Source: Thalassia testudinum (Eukaryota; Streptophyta; Magnoliopsida; Alismatales; Hydrocharitaceae). Taken from it: DNA of 64,000 bases. The stretch lies in the NCBI GenBank assembly GCA_037157565.1, contig JAZHRO010000062.1, forward strand, positions 5,270,001-5,334,000. Reading direction: 5' to 3'. Shown piece by piece: positions 22,683-35,064 of the stretch. Below the pieces are notes generated by a model. That model saw nothing but the letters and a program-made list of their open reading frames with translations, made no database searches and was not told where the DNA came from. Each line of letters starts with the position of its first letter. Positions within the stretch are counted from its first letter, which is position 1. Made by a program: the position numbers and the translations under genes.

Positions 22683-23561
22683 CTAAAAAGATAAATCATA
22701 GCCAAAAAGAAGATTAGCTTTCACCAATTGAGGAACATAACTTGGAATGCACAAAAGAAAAAAGAATTTTAATAACAAGCATGTACAATTTCTTGCAATA
22801 ATTTAAAAAAAATGTAGAATTGATATATCAAAGATGAATCTATTGCGACAAAAAAGCCTTCACCAAAACACAGCTTATCCAGAAGTCAAAAAAATAGTTC
22901 ACCTAAATTCTCTGTCATCAACAAAAATTAGTAGTAGTTCACCAAAATTATGCCATCAAGAGAAATATAGAAGCATTTCCATAAATGACTGACTAGATAT
23001 CACAGTGCCAATTGCAACTTTCCTGTAATGCATTTCTTACCATAAATAAGAAATAACCATACCAAGATAACTGAACTTCAATACATAAATCCCAATGGAG
23101 AATAGCAAAAACAAAATAAAAATAAATCTGCATACAATGGAAAATTTAGTGGCAATGTTTATGTTGGATGAGACTCATCATTAAGCATAGTCAATCCCCA
23201 ATAGGATTTTAGAGAAAGAATTCAATGTGAAGAGTGTTAGTAGCAAAACTAAATCTGAGCACAAAAATGAAACTTGATTCAATGTAGGTATCCTGCAGAA
23301 GAGATGGCATACAAGTGGAAAACATATTCTTTAGTTTTTGGGAAAAAAGACCACTATTTTAACAAGTTATATACAATGAAGAAATGCATGACTGGATTTT
23401 AACCCAAGTGTGGCATAGAGATATATTTTCAGTGATCAATGAGGTAAAACAAGAAACTCCTTATCAAAGGAGCTCTCAAAATTCAGTACATGATACAAAT
23501 GCCATTGCAAGTATTTGGCCAAAGACTTTCATGGATAGGTCACCTACAATCAATCAAAACA

Positions 23562-23773
23562 TGGATTGAGGCTTTAGAATATGGAGTCTTCTTTCAATTA
23601 GGCAGGCTAGCCCCCTTTATATAGAGTGTAGGTTAGAAAAATTATGTAAGAGACCCAATAGGAATAGAAAGTTGACTATCAGAAATAGAAAAAGGACGAG
23701 GACTCAAGCATGATTATATAGACTAAACCTAAATAAAATAGGACTCTTTACTAACTAATCTAATACTCTAACA
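23562..23773 (-). repeat. TRIM-like element 3' LTR
   Basis: Ends TAATACTCTAACA; the opposite end is worn (TGGATTGAGG against TGTTGAAAA in the partner). Confidence 0.8.
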
Positions 23774-23775
23774 CG

Positions 23776-23796
23776 CCCCCCCCCCCCCCCCCCCCC
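23776..23796 (-). promoter_or_regulatory. homopolymer polypurine tract (G21 on minus strand)
   Basis: 21 consecutive C on the plus strand, two bases from the LTR boundary, in the exact position of the polypurine tract that primes plus-strand DNA synthesis. The run has probably expanded by slippage. Confidence 0.8.
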
Positions 23797-24950
23797 AAAG
23801 TTGGAGCGTGGATGACAATCACGCCGAACTTGTTACAATAAACAAAATTTGACTCCCCCCAATGAAAACATTCTTTGACTAGATGAGCCAGCAGGCAACA
23901 AGTTGAAGCAACAGACAAGTAATAGGAGCAAGTAGGCAATAGAAGACAATCACAAGTAGCAACAGTAGTAAAGCGGAAGACGATCTCAAGCAATAGTAGT
24001 AGTAGTGAGAGACAATCTCATGCAATTCAAGAGATGATCCTAAGCAAGCACGAGCGGGAGATGAGGACCTCGCACAAATCCTCCACCGACATAGGAAGAG
24101 AGGCAATCAAGCAATCTTCAAAAATGTGCGATCTCATGCACAGAAGCGTGCACCACTCACGCAGCAGTAAGCAAGAGTAGTCAGGTGCCTTCCAAAAGAT
24201 GCATAGCAGTGCACACAGTAGGCATGCAAAATCGACGAAGGTCCCTAATTAAGATCCGAGCAAGGAGCCTAAATCAAGAAGATCGAACAACTGCAGATCG
24301 CGATCTCAAGAGTAGAAACAATCAATAAAGGTTGGGACTTTCAAAATCAAGGCCCTACCCTCATCTAATGGAGGATTAAAATCACAACATCAACATCTAG
24401 GTGGTTCAAAACCACAAGTTACATGGATCCCAAGTCGTTAAACCAAGCAAATGGAGTTCACAACTCCACAATAGGAACATGTCAAACTGGTCGATGGTCA
24501 CCAAAGCTTCGTTGATGCCGAAACAACAACCGATGGCACCGCTATGTTGCAAGGATCATCAACAACAGCATCAGCAACAATAGCAACAACATTAGCCACA
24601 GCAACAACATCAACAACAATAGCAACAGCGGCAACAATGGCAACATCAACAACACAGCCGTGTGCTATGCATGTAGCAAGCGAGCAATGCACTCAATGTG
24701 CATGCTACAGACAAGGGGCACACACGCGACGTGCATGCAACAAGCAAGCCAATGAACACACAATGTTCACAGGCAGGTAGAGCAGCACGTGCTAAGAGGT
24801 GATGCACGAGGTAGAGGGTTGAAGGCTCTAGTGCATGTGTATTGCGTGCTAGGTTGGATGCAACAACGTGGGGGCACAGGACTCAATCTCCCTTACACAA
24901 AGACCAAGAATCCACAATTACAAGGATGAAGGTACAAGACTCCTAATCTA

Positions 24951-24956
24951 ATACCA
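24951..24956 (-). promoter_or_regulatory. TRIM-like element primer-binding site
   Basis: The minus strand reads TGGTATTAGA immediately inside the 5' LTR, one change from the initiator tRNA-Met complement TGGTATCAGA. Confidence 0.75.
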
Positions 24957-25160
24957 TGTTGAAAAAAATAGAGTTTTATTTCAATTAGAAACCTTAACCC
25001 CCTTTAGATGGTAGGATTAAAAAAATTATATAAGAAACCCAACAAGAATAGGAACCTGACTAAAGGGAATAGAAAAAAGATTAGGACTCTTAAACCTAAT
25101 TAAATAGACTAAACCTAAATAACATGGGACTCTTTACTAACTAATCCTAATACTTCAACA
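24957..25160 (-). repeat. TRIM-like element 5' LTR
   Basis: TGTTGAAAAAAATAG to TACTTCAACA: inverted 5'-TGTTGAAG/CTTCAACA-like termini on the minus strand, with the primer site adjacent. Confidence 0.82.
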
Positions 25161-26569
25161 TTAGCAATATTTTTTTTCTTTTTCTGAAAGGGATTTCTCA
25201 AGAAAATATTGTTTCAAGATAATAGATGGAGCACGGCTTCTAAAATCAACCAACTCAGTTGGGTAGTATGCTCAAGTAGTCAGCTAAGTAACGACTACAT
25301 AGACAAAAAGTCAAACAAGTAGCTCCACACTATTTTGCAATGAATGACCCAAAAGCCAAAGTTGACTATTCTGTAGTACTAAAGTGCAAATCTTCTATTC
25401 TTAACACTCCCAATCATGGCCTTTAGGGTTCTTTTTTCCTAGCAGCAAGTTCCTCTTGACACCTCCCATCAAGTCAACCCCTTACAGCATACCCCCACCA
25501 AAGCCTCCCCTCACCATTGCTGGTGTCTCCTTACCTCCACCAAGCAAGCACTACCACTCCCATCTTCAACATCAATGCCACTCCAGCAAACTTGGGCAAC
25601 TATTAGTTACAAAATTGATTAATTTTCAAGTAAATGTTTAATGTACTCTTTTTGTATCAAAGTTTGTTTTGTTACTAAAGCTCATGACATGAGATTTGCT
25701 TGACTTCAAATCACTTGCATTCTAAATAAATTGTGTTAGTTTTTTTACAAAAGCTTGTGACATGAGATTTGCTCAACTTCAAATCACTTGCCAGTGTCTC
25801 CTTACATCCACCAAGCAAGAACTGTCACTCCATCTCCACCACCATCAATGCCTCTCCTGCATCCACTTTTGGCAACTGTTAGTTGCAGAAGTGATCACTT
25901 TTCACGGAACTGCTTAATGTACATTATCTATATAAAAGTTCGTTTTGTTACTAAAGCTTGGACATGAGATTTACTCGACTTCAAATCACTTGCCTTCTAA
26001 ACAAATTGTGTTACATTCAAATTTACATTATGTGTATGTTTCTGTTTATTTGTCTTCAAATCACTTGCCTTTTATTATATGATTCCTTTATTAATATTTA
26101 TTTTGTATACCCCTTCAAGATAATGTATTTTACATTGTAGTACATATTTATAGTTTTAAATATTAGAGGGTACTTTGCCTTCTTAACGACAAATTACACC
26201 CTACATATGGCATACTCTATCACCTACCCAACTAAATTTTGAGTATGAATTTCTTCAACCTTGAATCAAAGTAAATTATTTCTGGTAATTAGAAGTGCTA
26301 TATAGTTGGTTATTTGTTGTGCATGATGTTGATTGCTTTTTCATTGTTGACTGATGCAATGAAAAACTCCAAAAACCATGTCACCCAAATGTCACCCCTT
26401 TTTATCTAAGCTACAATGCATATCCCATGAGGTGGATGTCATATCTACATCTACATCTACACACAGCCCAAGTCTTTTAGACAAGCAATTGCATCAGCAT
26501 ACATGACAACCTTCTACATATTAATAGCATAAAATATATCATATACCTAAAAGTGATAATCTTCAAAGT
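25161..26569. other. CPN10 intron, no gene; contains a ~271 bp tandem duplication
   Basis: Units starting GTGTCTCCTTAC at 25523 and 25794 repeat in tandem. The block GACATGAGATTTGCT...CTTCAAATCACTTGC occurs at about 25685, 25760 and 25960, with a partial copy near 26052. There are no conserved frames. Confidence 0.7.
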
Positions 26570-26581
26570 AACTATTATCAC
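26570..26581. repeat. LINE target site duplication, left
   Basis: AACTATTATCAC, identical to 32134-32145. Confidence 0.92.
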
Positions 26582-26657
26582 GACACAACTTCAGTGGCAT
26601 TCTTTCTAGTGATATTGAGAATATGTTAAACAGTGGGAGAGAAAAATCATAATCGAG

Positions 26658-28300
26658 ATGAGAGGGGAGAGAGGAGAGTGTGGCAGGGGCGAGGGGTGGA
26701 CACTGGTTGCTCGAAGGAGATCTAGGCGACTTCCCCTGAACCCTAGTCGCAGTAGGGGTAGCGATGGAGGACGTGGAACGAGATGCTTCAAATGTCTTAG
26801 CGTTGGCCACCGGGCAAGGGAGTGTCGCGATCCATTGCGATGTTGGAGGTGTGGCAGTATTGGCCACCGGAGTGCTGCTTGCGTCCGTGGGAGAGTTGGG
26901 GAGGGTGTTTTGCCACCACCGCCAGTTATTGGAGTACCTCAGGCAGAGGTGGATGCACCGTGGTCCAAGGGGGTGGTTGCCTTACGAGTGGTGGTAGATA
27001 GTGGGCTAGTGTGGGAGGTGCTTTAAGGGCGACCCCGATCGGAGGAGGTTGCTGCTAAGCTTGGTGATCTCGTGGCTGGGAGAAAGGTGGAGGTTCTCTC
27101 CGCAGGCGACGGTAAGGTTCATATCTTGGGCCTCAATTTGCCTAAGCGAGATAGGCTTTGCTATACGGAACTTCGAGTGGGGATGGCACTCCTAAGGTGG
27201 ATGAAGCCCTGTGTCCATGATGGCACATTGAGAGAGCACCCATCGGAGAAACCTTTGATTTAAGTGATGATTGGCAAGGTTCCGTGGTGGTTGAGGACAG
27301 TGGAGGTGGCTGAGGCAATGGTAGTGCCATTTGTGCAGCTCAGAGAGTGTAGAGGTGTTGGCCTCTTCGAAGGCCTACTTGCGACTATTATCGAAACGAA
27401 GGTGGGAGTTCCACTGATAGAGAGGGTGCTTCTCCACCATGGGGGTCTCTCGTGGGTTGTAACTTGTACCCCTACGAGGACTTCGCCTTCGCCAGCCGTT
27501 GGCATGTACGCTAAGGCGGTCAGGAGGTCCGACGACGCCTCTGGTGGTCAGAGTTGACCTCTGGTGGCGCCGCATCGCGTTGCTAGGGTTTGGCAGCCAA
27601 GACAAGAGCTGAAACGACCATAGGTTGGCATAGACTCCCCTTCCGAGGACACCGCGATGATTGCAGTTGGCGACGTCTCGGTTGCGACATTTGCGGCTAA
27701 CAACGCTTCGGATGCAAAGCCGTTGATGGCGACTTTGGGGGGGAGGACGAGCGGGGCATTTGAAGGGGCTGAGGAAGTTACAAGGATGCAGGCGCCTTTC
27801 AAGGACCACTTCAATTCGTTGCACTTAGCTGACCCAGATGGGCATGCACCCCTTACCGGGCTCGGTCCTGATCCGATTGAAGTTGGATCGGATCCTTCAG
27901 ACCCGAGCATTCCCAATACCACTTTGGATGCAGATGGGCGTTACCGGACCGAGACTGTGGATGCGGCCCATCGGGGAAGGCCTCCTTCGGGGAGGGCTAT
28001 CACATGGTTTCAGAGGGACTTCAACCATCTCCCTCCACTCCACGTATTGCGGCAGCTAAAGGGGCTGAGGAGCTCTGCGATGGTCCTCTAGTAACGCGAT
28101 CGCGTCGCCCACCAAGGTCAAGGGAGTCGGCGGGGGTTACGAGATGCGATGAGGAGGTTGGTGGCGACCCGGTCTCCTCCACTGCACTTCGCTCAACTAC
28201 AGTAGGAGGTGACGATGCGACACCGCTAGGAGGTGGTCGAAGCAGCGACAACTGAGACGAGCTCCCACTAACCAGGTGGCACCCGCGGGTGGTGAGGGGG
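26658..28300 (+). pseudogene. LINE ORF1: nucleic-acid-binding protein with two CCHC knuckles
   Basis: The first 122 residues are intact. After an arginine-rich start come CFKCLSVGHRAREC (residues 43-56) and CWRCGSIGHRSAAC (62-75), both CX2CX4HX4C. The rest of ORF1 continues in shifted frames, with an open stretch at 27657-28091 rich in Asp/Pro. Its role in LINEs is to coat the element RNA. Confidence 0.8.
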
Positions 28301-28534
28301 CGCTGCAATGAGGGGCTTTAGTATAACAAGAGGTTCGGGTACCAAGCTACTAGGCACGGCTAAGCGCAAGCCCAAGTTGTGGTGGATAGCTGTGAGAGGA
28401 AGCCTTAAGCGCCGCAGCAGCAGGTGTCAGGGCGTTGGATGGCGGCGATGTGGAGGTTGGCCGGATGGCAGAAGCGTCCGGCTTCCATTAAGTGGAGAGG
28501 GGAGCTACCACAATTTTCACATGACAAGGATTCT

Positions 28535-29215
28535 TTCGTAGAACGTTAAGGGTCTTAACCCCTCCAGGAGGGCGACTCTAGGGGCCTACATCCGACAGTG
28601 GAAGGCAGACATTGTCCTTCTACAGGAAACGAAGTTGGTTGACTATGAAGCAGAGTGTGAAGGGAGGTTGGGGGTTCCTGGATGGAGGGATTTTGGGCTC
28701 TTTATGCAACTGGCCATGCAGGAGGGTAGATTCTAGGATGGCGTAAGGACATCTTCACTCTCGAGGATGTTTTCCTAGGGGACCATGTTATTTCCGCCAG
28801 GCTATTGAGAATAGGAGATAGGGCCAAGATGGTTGTAACTGGAGTGTATAGCCCATCTGAAGCGCAGGCGAGAGGTCTAATGTGGGGGGAGCTGGCAGCA
28901 GTAGCAACTGACAATGGAGCGTCGTGGTTGATTAGGGGAAACTTCAACACCATGTTGTAGTTGGATGATAGGCCTGATGGACGAGGGAGACAGGACCCTG
29001 GGTCTGTGAAGTTTGTGGCGCTACATGGGCTGATTGACTTGATTCCGATTTCATGCATGTATACATTAAGTGATAGATTCATTTCCAATGTTAAGATGGC
29101 AGAGGTGTTCCCGTTGACAGAAGTTTCTTCGTTAGAGCAACCTTTTTCAAACCATGCACTCTTGATGTGGAAGTCGAATGAAAGGTATTTTCTTTGGCAC
29201 CTATTTCAAGTTTGA
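28535..29215 (+). pseudogene. LINE ORF2 endonuclease remnant
   Basis: VKGLNPSRRATLGAYIRQW, KADIVLLQETKLVDYEAE and VPGWRDFG match the N-terminal endonuclease of plant L1 ORF2 (LQETK motif). Stops and a shift follow; NTMLxLDDRPDGRGR marks the later part. Confidence 0.82.
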
Positions 29216-29829
29216 TAGATCTTGATTGATGGAAATAGGAGTCAGAGATAAGGTCGAGGAGGAATGGAGATCCATGGTGGTCGAGGGGTCGGCTACAGCT
29301 CGGTTGGCCAGGAAATTGACCGGCATGCAGAACTACCTGAGGAGGTTTAGGAAGAAGCTTAGGGAGTCTAGACTTAGAAAGAAAACTAAGGCACTTGCTG
29401 AGATCACCAGAATAGACAAACAGGAGGACAGGGGGACATTGACTGCGGAGGACAGAGAGCACAGGATGAGACAATGCGAGTACTGCAGGAGGAAGACAGA
29501 AAGGCTAAGGCTGATTGGAAGACGAGGCCCAAATAGAAATGGTTGAAGAAAGGGGGCTCCAACACCAAATACTTTCATCAGGCGACGTCAGCCAATAGGA
29601 GGAGGAATTCGATTGAGAGGTTATTGGTAGGTGGGGTGACCTAGTCAGGTAGGGAGGAGATGGGGAGAGCGACAACGGAGTTTTTTAGAGATCTCATCGG
29701 AAGATGCTAGAGGGGAAGGTGGAGATGGAGGGGGGAGGACGTGCAGAGCATCTCGACGAAGCAAGTGTTGGCGCTCACTATCAATTTCATGGAGGATGAG
29801 GTAAGGAGAGCGGTCTAGGGACTCAATGC

Positions 29830-31080
29830 AGATGGATGTCCAGGTCCGGACAAGTTCCCGATAATATTCTATAAGGAGTTCTAGTTTGTGGTTAAGGAGG
29901 TGGTGTTATAGGTGATGGAGGAGTTTGCGACAGGAAATAGGGGCTTTAACAGAATTAATAAATTTTACCTCTTCCTTCTGTCTAAGAAAGAGGGTGTGAA
30001 GTCCATTAAGGAGTTTAAGCCGATAGCACTATCAAATGCAATCTATCTCATTGTCGCAAAGGTCCTAGCCAACAGACTCTGTGGGCTCTTGTGGGAGTTG
30101 ATTTCACCTGTGCAGTCAATGTTTGTACTAGGGAGAGGCATCCTGGACAATTTTGTTGTGGCTCTGGAGCCCCTGGCAGCTTGGAGGAGAGAGAAGAAGA
30201 CCGTCTTTCTATGGAAGGTTGATTTTAGCAAAGCTTAGGACTCGGCTCAATAGGATTTCTTGTGGGCCCCCTGGTTAAAAGGGGCTTCCCTCAAGTGTTG
30301 ATTGACTGATGACAAGATGTGTCACGACGACATCCCTTTCAGTGCTATCGAACAACAATCCTTCAGGAGGTTGGGTGCAACCCAGGAGGGGAGTCAGGCA
30401 AGGTTGTCTGCTTGCACCAATGCTGTTTGTTTTGGTAGTGGATGCTCTTGCGAGGGTGACTCACAGGTCTTGTTCGAGGGGTCTGCTTAAAGGCTTCGTG
30501 GTGGGAGTAGACAGTGAGGTTCCAGTGTTATAGTATGTGGATGATACGTTATTTTTGGCGGAGGGATCGGTACTTGAAGCTAGAATGATGTGTATACTTT
30601 TGGAGCTGTTTGGTGAGGCTTCGAGGCTGTAGATTAACTATGGGAAATTGAGCTTTATTCAGTTCAATATGTCAAATAGGAATGTGGAGGCTTCTGCTAT
30701 CCCTCTTAGGACGGCTATTGGGGCACTACCTTCATCGTATTTAGGGTTACCATTGTCTACTGGCCGCTTAAGATTGTAGGACTAGTTGTCGTTACTGGAA
30801 ATGATGGAAAGGAGGCTAGCGAGATGGTCCTCTAGGCTACTTTCAAGGGGGGAAGGTTGACTCTGGTCAAGGCAGTTTTATCCTCCATGCCAGCTTATTT
30901 CCTCTCCATCTTCAGGATGCCCAAGCAGGTGGTAAAGAAGCTTACAGGTCTGATGCATGACTTCTTTTGGTCCAATGTGGGATCGGTCAGGAAGGGAACA
31001 AGATTGGTGGCTTGGGAGGAGGTGTGTCGACCTTTGAAGGAAGGTGGACTCAGGGTGGGGATATGGATGAGGTCAACATG
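29830..31080 (+). pseudogene. LINE ORF2 reverse transcriptase remnant
   Basis: INKFYLFLLSKKEGVKSIKE, FKPIALSNAIYLIVAKVLAN and ISPVQSMFVLGRGILDN (29912-30238) are RT blocks 1-3. RRGVRQGCLLAPMLFVLVV is block B. The catalytic box is YVDD at 30534-30545 (usually YADD in plant L1). SSYLGLPL and LTLVKAVLSSMPAYFLSIFR come next. In-frame stops precede and follow the catalytic box. Confidence 0.92.
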
Positions 31081-31499
31081 AGCCTTCTCACAAAGTGGAT
31101 CGCTAAGTTGGTGGGCCAGAAGCAGAGCATGTTTGGAGATATCTTGCACGATTGTTATGGCTCCTTCCTGTCATGGGGGCCTCTCGAGTCTCCGCTGCTA
31201 GGAGCTTCACACTTCTTGATAGGTTTGGCAATGGTGGCTCCGAAGGTGCGTGCCTTCTTCTTGCCCTACGTGGGAAAAGGGGACATCTTCATATTTTGAT
31301 TGGATGATTGGCATGACAAAGGGAGTAACCTCCACGACAAATACTCTCGCCTTTTCTTGAGAGCCATGGATTGAGAGGCAACTATCAGGAGTTATTGGGA
31401 TGGGAGTGGTGCCCCACTTTTCAGGGGTGCTACCAGATCAGAGGTGCATAGAATTCCAACAGTTGATGGGTGCCTTGGTGGGTTGGGAGCCGAAAGGAG

Positions 31500-31830
31500 G
31501 GCGAAACGCTTACTACTAGAACAAAGGGGAGCTTACAATCACAAAAGCGTTCCGTAGATTGTGTACCGCGCCACAGACATTAGATGTGGATTTGATGAGG
31601 GATTGTAGGTTGCTCTGGTCAACTGAGTGTCTGCTGAAGGTCAAAATCTTTGCATGGCTACTGAGGAGAGGAAAATAAGTGACCAAGACCTGGAGGGCGA
31701 GATGGGCTACGATGGATAACCTAGGTTGCCCTTTTTGCAATGGGGCAAATGAGGATGTGCAACATTTGTTCTTCCAGTGTACCTTTGTTGCGCAGGTTTG
31801 GCAAAAGATGGGATTTAACTGGATTGCTGT
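31500..31830 (+). pseudogene. LINE zf-RVT zinc domain
   Basis: FRRLCTAPQTLDVD, LLKVKIFAWLLRRGK, then GCPFCNGANEDVQHLFFQC give the CX2C...HX4C pattern typical of plant LINE C-termini. Confidence 0.87.
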
Positions 31831-32133
31831 TGGAAGCATGGATGGTTTTTGATCTTCTTTTCGAATGGGGGGTACTCATGGTAGAGGGAACACCTTCAAA
31901 TCTAAGAAAGAGAGGGCAAGGGTGTTGGCGGTGCTATGGGATGTGTGGCTGGGGAGGAATGGAGTTGTGTTCAGGGGCGAGATGTGCAACGTTGAAAATA
32001 TTGTTTCCTCCATTTCGTCCCAAGTGATGTTTTAGGAGTCGACCATGTAATTGTAATCCAATTTATTTTTCGGAGTAATGAAATTAGGTGGCTATCGCAC
32101 GGATAACCACCATTCAGCTTTTCAAAAAAAATA

Positions 32134-32145
32134 AACTATTATCAC
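32134..32145. repeat. LINE target site duplication, right
   Basis: AACTATTATCAC directly after the A-rich tail, identical to the left copy. Confidence 0.92.
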
Positions 32146-34954
32146 TATCATAAACCAACTTTATATCTCCCTTTCAAAACAAAACTTAATCAACTACAAT
32201 TGGAAATTTGGAATTAAATGATATGGGAAGTATTTCGATGGAGAATAATTACTGTGGTTGAAGTGAAGTACATTGTTGGAAAAGAGGAAAATTTTCCTAA
32301 TTAGCAAGGGCAACAAAAAAAAAAAAGGCTAACAGGGAAATGTCAGAAACAGCATGCAGAGTCTCCAAAGAGTGGCTGAGGCTACTGGAATATTCCTAAA
32401 TGATGCATTACAAAGTGAATATTACAAGGAAAGATCCAATGAAACTTCTGACATGCAATGATAGCGGTAGGGATGGGTGAACTAAGATATACCAATCTTC
32501 AGACGAAAGCAAATCACTACATCTACTGAATCATTTACTTAAAAATGCAGCTACAGTGGGCAGGGATAACAGAAAATCAATTAGAAAAGGCACACTTGTG
32601 AAGGCTAATTAAGAATCACATCAATCTTCTTCTCACGACTTCAACTTTTAACAAGAAATTTTATTTAAAAAAGCAAAATCTTGATAGAAAAAGTAACCAG
32701 AAGAAACTAAAAGGCTTCCTCTTCTGCCGCAGATGTCATTATCAACGTAACAGATTATATACTAGCGCATACAAAAACATCCAATCAAGTTTTCTTTTGA
32801 TAAATTCAATCAAGTTACACTAAAATAGACAGGTACAGTGGATAAGAGAACAACCTTGCCATTTGTACCACTTTAAGAACAAATGCAAAATGCATCAAAA
32901 GTGTCTCTGTCATGGCTTTTCTTAGAGCCAATTAAGCAACTTCGCATCTCTGCATCATGCCTCATACAATAATGTACTTTCAGGTAATTGCATTGCATGA
33001 ACAATGATAACCATCTCATTTGAATACCTAGAACACATGTAATTTCACTATAGGAAAATATCAGAAATCTTTCTAAAAATAAAAGGCCACTGTAAACAGA
33101 GGCTTGACAAACAAAACTATGTTGGTGGAGAAGAATACAAAAGACGGCCACCCAAGAAAAAATGGAAATCATTTTTTCATGATTACAGCAAAAGATAGAG
33201 AGAATGCAATGGAATACGATTTAGCCTGTAATGCAATGGAATACCATTTAGCCTGTAATGTGTTCAAATGAGATAATGCTGTGAATGAATAAGTCCTTAA
33301 TGCATATGAAAAAATGTAGGTAACATGAGAGTGAAATCTTCCATCATCATAAGCCAGGTGATCTTAGGAATCAGTAAAGGCTGCTGAATAACATGACAAG
33401 CAATGGAATACAAGCATTCTCACATGGTTTATTGATTTCAATAATATCTTGTTAACAAAAGTAACAAGCAACAGAAGGTTGATCCCCATGGATCATTTCC
33501 CAATGGATCATTTGACTCAAGGTGTATTTGTCATTTGTTTTTTTGAAAAGTATTTATCATTTTGTTCAAGGGTAGATTTATTGAAATAGTCTTGCCACAT
33601 GTAGGTTGTCATGTTAATCGCATGAACTAAGAAGAAAAAAGAAAAAAACAATGGCACAATAGATTTAAAAGTACAAGGTGATACCAATGCATGCAAGGTT
33701 CTCATAACCATTAGCTTCTACAATAGAATGAAAAAAAAATGACGATATAACCAACATGATTGCATTTCACTCATAGTATATTTGTCATTTTGTTTCAGGA
33801 TAGACTTGTTAAGATAGTCTGTTCACAGAAAGATTATCATATTAATTGCACAATCAGGAAAAAGAAAGAGCAAAACATTCAACATAGAGAAGATTTCTTT
33901 TTTGTGAAAGGAATTGAAAGGAAGCCTGAAGTAAATGACATTTCAAAAACGAGGCCCCCATCATCTGTTCCAAAATATATTGGCTGTTAAGTCATGGAGA
34001 AAGAGGGGAGATTTGTCACAAAAGGCCAATTAATTAGCTTTTTCTACCCAAGTAAATCCACAAAAGAACAGGATATAAGAAGGTGAAGTTCCCAAAAAGT
34101 CCAATTTTCTCCAGCGTTCAACTTTTCAGCCCAAAGAGTAGACTTTCCGGAACTGACCACAAAAAAAAATCACAGTGCAACCATGGAGAAAGAAAGGGGA
34201 TTTTTCACATCGTGGAAACACTGAAAGAATATAATCATACTCAAGGCATCACCAGGATAGATTCCACTGCTTTGTTTCTTCAGGGAACAATAATACTAGG
34301 GAAGAAGTAGCCATTGCACAAAGGTAGGTGGCTGAATGCAAAAATGTTTAAAGTGGTACCCCAAACGTCAAATTGTCACTCTCTCACAGAGAAAAAAAAG
34401 GAAAACATTTAGTGGACACAGCTTTGTACATCATTGTGTTATGCGCTGCATCAACATGACACATAGGACCTTTCATCCAAAGCTATGTAAACATATCATT
34501 GTCCAAAAAAAGGGGGCAATGATATGCAGACACCACTTTGTAAGCGTGGCATGACACATAGGCTGTTTACAAAATAGTGTACACAGCTGTCTGCGAAGTG
34601 TTTTCCAAAAAAAAAAAAAAGAAAGAAACAACTCCAACAGTCAGGCATATGTAGAAACAGAGGGAAAAAAGAATAGGACACACGCCATACACACACACAC
34701 ACATACATACATATATATACATATCATTATCATGTTATAGTATAGTGTAAACATGCATACATAGAAACATGTATATACATATCAGTATCATGTTATAGTA
34801 TAGTGTAAGAACATAATTAATTCGAGGCAAAAGCTAAAAGAATCACACACTAACTAATCAAAACAATGCCATTCAATCAAATATATAGGAGGGGAAAGGA
34901 TGAACCATGAACTAGCAACAATAACAAGAAGAAGAAAAAGAAGAGGGTGGTTAC
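32146..34954. other. CPN10 intron sequence
   Basis: No gene is recognised. It holds local duplications: two GGAATAC[GC]ATTTAGCCTGTAATG units at about 33211-33260, and two diverged blocks around 33521-33660 and 33770-33885 (TATTTGTCATTTTGTTT..., GTTAAGATAGTC). Confidence 0.5.
34689..34810. repeat. CA/TA microsatellite and 58 bp tandem duplication
   Basis: ACACACACACACAC with CATA units is followed by two copies of CATATCA[TG]TATCATGTTATAG plus TATAGTGTAA, about 58 bp apart (near 34716 and 34774). Confidence 0.85.
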
Positions 34955-35052
34955 CTTTGGGGTCATCTCGGGGAGTAAGATCCCGGCAGTTGTCTTGAAA
35001 GGAGGGACTCCACAAGGACCCTGTTAAACGCTGGGATCAGCCTCTTTACCAT
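34955..35052 (-). pseudogene. CPN10: CPN10 start-codon exon with one-base deletion
   Basis: The minus strand reads MVKRLIPAFNRVLVE, the normal N-terminus (MAKRLIP-NRVLVE in relatives). In a different frame it then reads TTAGILLPEMTPK up to the donor AAG|GTAACC. The coding part is 98 nt; the core exon starts in phase 0, so 99 or 96 is expected. The frame switch lies in GTGGAGTCCCTCCTTTCAAG. TTAGILLPE is the conserved mobile-loop region that contacts CPN60. Confidence 0.88.
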
Positions 35053-35064
35053 CACTCATTCCAA

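Larger units (their letters stand above)
23562..25160 (-). mobile_element. TRIM-like short LTR retroelement
   Basis: Two ~205 bp LTRs (3' LTR 23562-23773; 5' LTR 24957-25160) flank a ~1.2 kb interior with no gag or pol. The LTRs share TTTCAATTAG, AGACTAAACCTAAATAA and GACTCTTTACTAACTAATC and end ...AACA. On the minus strand the 5' LTR end is followed by TGGTATTAGATTAG, a tRNA-Met primer site. A run of 21 G precedes the other LTR as polypurine tract. The interior is rich in CAACAA/CAGCAA steps (24555-24660). It is a non-autonomous element that must have borrowed copia proteins. It lies in the CPN10 intron in the same orientation as the gene. No target duplication was seen. Confidence 0.82.
26582..32133 (+). 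mobile_element. full-length L1-type LINE retrotransposon
   Basis: A non-LTR retrotransposon bounded by the perfect 12 bp duplication AACTATTATCAC and ending in an A-rich tail (TTTTC A8 TAA). It contains an ORF1-like gag with two zinc knuckles (26658-28300), an endonuclease (about 28535-29215), an RT (about 29830-31080) and a C-terminal zf-RVT zinc domain (about 31500-31810), all on plus. Many stops break ORF2, so it is immobile. It sits antisense in the CPN10 intron. The untruncated 5.55 kb length with a clean duplication makes the borders firm. Confidence 0.95.

Noticed and set aside
24498..24780. Frames encoding Ala/Val- or Thr/Ala-rich low-complexity peptides
   Set aside because: They are frame translations of a CAACAA/CAGCAA repeat inside the TRIM-like element, which has no coding capacity.
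34689..34722. CA/TA repeat as a regulatory element of CPN10
   Set aside because: It is an ordinary microsatellite in an intron; nothing in the sequence supports a regulatory role.
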